Origin: Endomicrobium sp.
GTDB taxonomy: Bacteria > Elusimicrobiota > Endomicrobiia > Endomicrobiales > Endomicrobiaceae
Direction: 5' to 3'
NCBI GenBank assembly: GCA_031273645.1
Contig: JAISRM010000144.1
Span: forward strand, 1-36,512
DNA: 36,512 nucleotides
The translations under genes and the position numbers were made by a program. The notes beneath the pieces were generated by a model, which was not told the origin of the DNA, did not search any database, and worked only from the letters and a program-made list of their open reading frames with translations. How positions within the stretch are numbered: position 1 is the stretch's first letter; every line of letters starts with the position of its first letter. This document shows positions 33,821 through 36,512 of the stretch, in pieces.

Positions 33821-36079
33821 TTATGCGTCTGGTTTTGTCATAACGCAGACGAAGCCTGCTTTAACCGTAATTTTATATTCCCCGTCAACATAATCCGCTT
33901 TTGCGCTGCCGCCTTTGGAAAGGTCGCCAAAAAGTATTTCATCGGCAAAAGGGGATTTAATTTTTTCTTCAATAACGCGGCCGATGTTTCTTGCGCCAAA
34001 TTTTGCGCTGTAGCCGTCTTGGGCAAGTTTGTTTATACAATTGTCGCTGGCTTCAAACGTAATATTTTTTTGAGCAAGCAAATCTTTAAAGAGATTGAGT
34101 TCTTTGCAAACAATAGATTTAATCATTTCTTTTGAAAGATGTTTAAAATGAATAACAGCGTCAAGCCTGTTGCGAAATTCGGGATTAAAAATTTTTTCCA
34201 CCGCGCTGTTTACTGCAGAAAAGTCTATAGATTTATCATTAAAACCGATAAGCTTTTTTCCTATTTCATGAGCGCCGGCATTGCTTGTCATAATTAAAAC
34301 CGCATTTCTAAAGTCAGCTCTGCGGCCGTTATTGTCAGTTAAAGTTGCATAATCCATTATTTGAAGCAAAATATTGTAAATGTCGCTGTGAGCTTTTTCA
34401 ATTTCATCTAAAAGCACAACGCAATGAGGGTGTTTTCGCAGCGCGTCGGTAAGCAAGCCGCCTTCTTCATAGCCGACATATCCCGGAGGGGAACCTATAA
34501 GACGCGATATCGTGTGTTTTTCCTGATATTCGCTCATATCAAAACGGTGTAAAGTAATTCCTAAAATGTCGGCAAGCCCGCGGGCAAGCTCTGTTTTGCC
34601 TACTCCGGTCGGACCTACAAACATGAAATTTGCAATTGGTTTTTCTAAAGCGCGCAGCCCCGCCCGGGATTGTTTTATTGCTTTTACGACGGCGCTTACG
34701 GCATCATCCTGACCAAAAATGCGTTCTAACAATTTGCTTTCCAAAGATTTCAGTTTATCTTTTTCGCTTTCTATTACAGAACGCTGCGGTATTTTTGCCG
34801 ATTTTGCAATAATGCTTTCTATCAGTTTAGCGTCAATTTTTTCTGTTTTCATATTTTTTGCAGCTTTTATATGCGTAAAAGCGCCTGCTTCGTCAATTAT
34901 ATCAATAGCTTTGTCGGGAAGTCTGCGTTCGGTAATATATTGCGCAGAAAGCTTTACGGCAGTTTCAATTGCTTCGTCTGTATAGCTGACATGATGAAAT
35001 TCTTCATACTTAGATTTAAGACCCTGCAAAATAGTAATGGAATCGTCGATACTTGGTTCATCTATGTCAATTTTTTGAAAACGTCTTGAAAAAGCCCGCT
35101 CTTTATCAAAAAATTTAGCGTATTCTTCGTAAGTGGTGGAACCTATGCAGCGTATTTTGCCTGAGGCAAGGGCAGGTTTTAAAAGGTTTGCCGCATCAAG
35201 GGAATTTCCCGACACAGAGCCAAAACCTACAAGAGTGTGAATTTCGTCAATAAAGAGAATTGCGTTTTCCCTATTGACAATTTCATCTATAACCCGTTTT
35301 AAGCGCTCTTCAAAATCACCGCGGTATTTTGTTCCGGCAAGTAAAGCCGCTAAATCAAGAGAAAAAATAGAAAAATCGGCAAGCATAGGAGCAATATCAT
35401 TGTTGACAATTTTTTGAGCAAGGCCTTCGATGATTACGGTTTTTCCCACTCCGGAATCGCCTACAAGAACGGGATTATTTTTAAGGCGGCGGCAAAGAAC
35501 CTGTATTATGCGTTCAAGTTCGGTTTCGCGCCCGATTAAAGGTTCTAATTTGTTTTCGCCTGCAAGTTTTGTGAGGTTTATCGCATAACGTTCAAGCGCA
35601 TTTTTCTTTTTGCCCGCTTTTTCATGTGGATCTGAAATATTTTCTTCTTCATCTTCAATGTCATTATGAGAAAGCGCCGTCAGCAAATCAATTCGTTTAA
35701 TTCCGGCTTTACGCATAGAATAAGAACTGTAATATTTGGTTTCATCATATAAAGCTATTAAAATATCTGCAATGTCAACCGTATCTTTTTGAGCGTTCAG
35801 GCTGTTTTGCTGCGCGCGGTTTAGAATGTTTTGAAAACCTATGCTGCTTACGGGTTCTGTTTTTGCGCTAATAACGTCAACTTTTTGTTTAAAGTATTCT
35901 TCAATAAGAGTTCTAATCAATTTTATGTCTGCGCCGCAGTATGAAAATATTTCCTGAACCTCGCTGAAAGCGAGCGCCGCATATAAAATATGTTCGGGCG
36001 TAATATATTCGTGACGGTATTTGCGCGCCTCATTACAGGCGGCTTCTATAACAGATTGCGAAAGCTGGGAAATGTCCAT
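33821..36079 (-). CDS. clpA: ATP-dependent Clp protease ATP-binding subunit ClpA
   Basis: This hexameric AAA+ unfoldase feeds substrates to ClpP. The 752-residue length, close to the 758 of E. coli ClpA, and the distance of 282 residues between the two Walker A lysines (GDSGVGKT, Lys213; GPTGVGKT, Lys495) rule out ClpB, which has a long middle domain. The Clp-N repeat domain covers about 1-145, D1 about 170-420 with LFIDEIHT, and D2 about 450-750 with VVLLDEIEKAH. The ClpP-docking loop is visible as LIGFN. AAAGAGG (36093-36087) lies 7 nt before the ATG. No clpS precedes it in the usual place, so the adaptor is elsewhere or absent. A CAGGCTGCGCCTG hairpin lies 2 nt past the stop. Confidence 0.95.
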   Translation of the reverse strand: MDISQLSQSVIEAACNEARKYRHEYITPEHILYAALAFSEVQEIFSYCGADIKLIRTLIEEYFKQKVDVISAKTEPVSSIGFQNILNRAQQNSLNAQKDTVDIADILIALYDETKYYSSYSMRKAGIKRIDLLTALSHNDIEDEEENISDPHEKAGKKKNALERYAINLTKLAGENKLEPLIGRETELERIIQVLCRRLKNNPVLVGDSGVGKTVIIEGLAQKIVNNDIAPMLADFSIFSLDLAALLAGTKYRGDFEERLKRVIDEIVNRENAILFIDEIHTLVGFGSVSGNSLDAANLLKPALASGKIRCIGSTTYEEYAKFFDKERAFSRRFQKIDIDEPSIDDSITILQGLKSKYEEFHHVSYTDEAIETAVKLSAQYITERRLPDKAIDIIDEAGAFTHIKAAKNMKTEKIDAKLIESIIAKSAKIPQRSVIESEKDKLKSLESKLLERIFGQDDAVSAVVKAIKQSRAGLRALEKPIANFMFVGPTGVGKTELARGLADILGITLHRFDMSEYQEKHTISRLIGSPPGYVGYEEGGLLTDALRKHPHCVVLLDEIEKAHSDIYNILLQIMDYATLTDNNGRRADFRNAVLIMTSNAGAHEIGKKLIGFNDKSIDFSAVNSAVEKIFNPEFRNRLDAVIHFKHLSKEMIKSIVCKELNLFKDLLAQKNITFEASDNCINKLAQDGYSAKFGARNIGRVIEEKIKSPFADEILFGDLSKGGSAKADYVDGEYKITVKAGFVCVMTKPDA

Positions 36080-36095
36080 ATTTATGCCTCTTTAA

Positions 36096-36225
36096 ACGGC
36101 AAAGCCGTTGTTAATTGTTATTACGCAGACTTCGTCTGTTTTATGGGACGGTCGTATCTGTTTTGTCATCCCGCGCTTTTTAATTTTTCTTCCTAAGCAG
36201 CTTGCGCTCGAATACTCGCCGTCAT
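36096..36225. repeat. Repeat remnants upstream of clpA
   Basis: A short palindrome ACGGC-AAA-GCCGT (36096-36108) sits in the clpA leader. CAGACTTCGTCTG (36126-36138) and a degraded, reversed copy of the CTCGAG-type module (about 36165-36225, here with GCTCGAATA) follow. The stretch 36226-36340 shows nothing recognisable. Confidence 0.6.
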
Positions 36226-36341
36226 TTGCAAAAACTATTCCCCGAAAATTTTAATTAAAGCGCATTTGCGTCGCCCGCCGTTAATTGCGCCGCAGAAAAC
36301 TTATTCCTCTTTTTGAACAATTCACATATTTTTTTAAAGGG

Positions 36342-36370
36342 TTGCAAAACTATTTTAGATGAAAGATATA
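36342..36370 (+). promoter_or_regulatory. Weak candidate promoter for the right-edge gene
   Basis: TTGCAA (36342-36347) and GATATA (36365-36370) are 17 nt apart, 40 nt before the start codon at 36410. The -10 is a poor match, and TATACA and TATAAC nearby are alternatives. Confidence 0.3.
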
Positions 36371-36409
36371 CAATTATAACATACTAATGCAAAATTGAGG
36401 ATGGGCGAA

Positions 36410-36512
36410 ATGAAAATAAAATTGAACTTGAAAAATTTGTTTACCCGCAAAAAAACTTTGTTGACGAAAATTATTTCTCTTGCTGTGGCGGTATGTTTTA
36501 TATTTAATGCCA
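36410..36512 (+). CDS. Start of an exported protein, cut by the window edge
   Basis: Only the first 34 codons are present. They encode a Lys-rich N-terminus followed by the hydrophobic run IISLAVAVCFIFNA, an export signal or membrane anchor. GAGG (36397-36400) lies 9 nt before the ATG at 36410. An in-frame ATG at 36401 is too close to that site. The signal resembles in style that of the giant protein at 25640-33229, so another large envelope protein may begin here, but the product is unknown. Confidence 0.6.
   Translation, partial: MKIKLNLKNLFTRKKTLLTKIISLAVAVCFIFNA

Noticed and set aside
33821..36079. ClpB or ClpC instead of ClpA
   Set aside because: There is no middle coiled-coil domain. 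The Walker A to Walker A distance (282 residues) equals that of ClpA.

Overview
The window looks like a chromosomal segment of a Gram-negative-type, fairly AT-rich bacterium. My best guess is an Elusimicrobiota/Endomicrobium-like or related lineage. The grounds are giant secreted multidomain proteins, ADP-heptose (LPS core) genes, a tRNA without an encoded CCA, and AT-rich codon use with Cys- and Lys-rich proteins. This placement is an inference from general appearance; no rRNA or other marker in the window settles it.

Layout, left to right. Positions 1-1025 are gene-free and packed with nested palindromic repeats. A tRNA-Met(CAT) with a strong promoter follows at 1076-1147. A multi-pass membrane protein with a degenerate spermidine-synthase-like domain lies at 1279-3435. 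A tightly overlapping group follows: a secreted protein with 13 carboxypeptidase-regulatory-like beta repeats, then aroB and aroQ, closed by a terminator shared with a convergent cold-shock gene. A housekeeping block (9.3-15.3 kb) holds an M24 aminopeptidase, efp, accB-accC, gmhA and rfaE2, interrupted by repeat islands. Next come a ThiD2-like thiamin gene, a Pif1-type helicase, and a two-gene operon joining a diaminopentanoate-dehydrogenase-like oxidoreductase to an FMN glutamate-synthase-like protein. At 22.2-23.7 kb sits an AbiEi/AbiEii toxin-antitoxin cassette with a textbook promoter embedded in a 14-bp perfect inverted repeat.

The right third runs mostly on the minus strand. It contains a clan GH-A glycosidase-like lipoprotein, a 2529-residue exported multidomain protein, a small membrane protein just upstream of it, and clpA. 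A plus-strand gene with an export signal starts at 36410 and leaves the window.

The most unusual feature is the repeat system that fills nearly every intergenic space. A 125-bp unit with 26-bp terminal inverted repeats (each arm itself an ATTCCC-N8-GGGAAT hairpin) has two defined slots. One accepts 13-bp mini-hairpins, whose stems vary with compensating changes (CAGGC/GCCTG, CAGAC/GTCTG, CAGCC/GGCTG). The other accepts a roughly 50-bp module carrying a CTCGAG core. Mini-hairpins also sit directly against stop codons and against the efp ribosome-binding site, so the repeats may shape transcript ends. Other points of interest are the operator of the AbiE cassette, the oxidoreductase/glutamate-synthase-like pair, the giant protein with its terminator-like leader, and the degenerate SpeE-like membrane protein.
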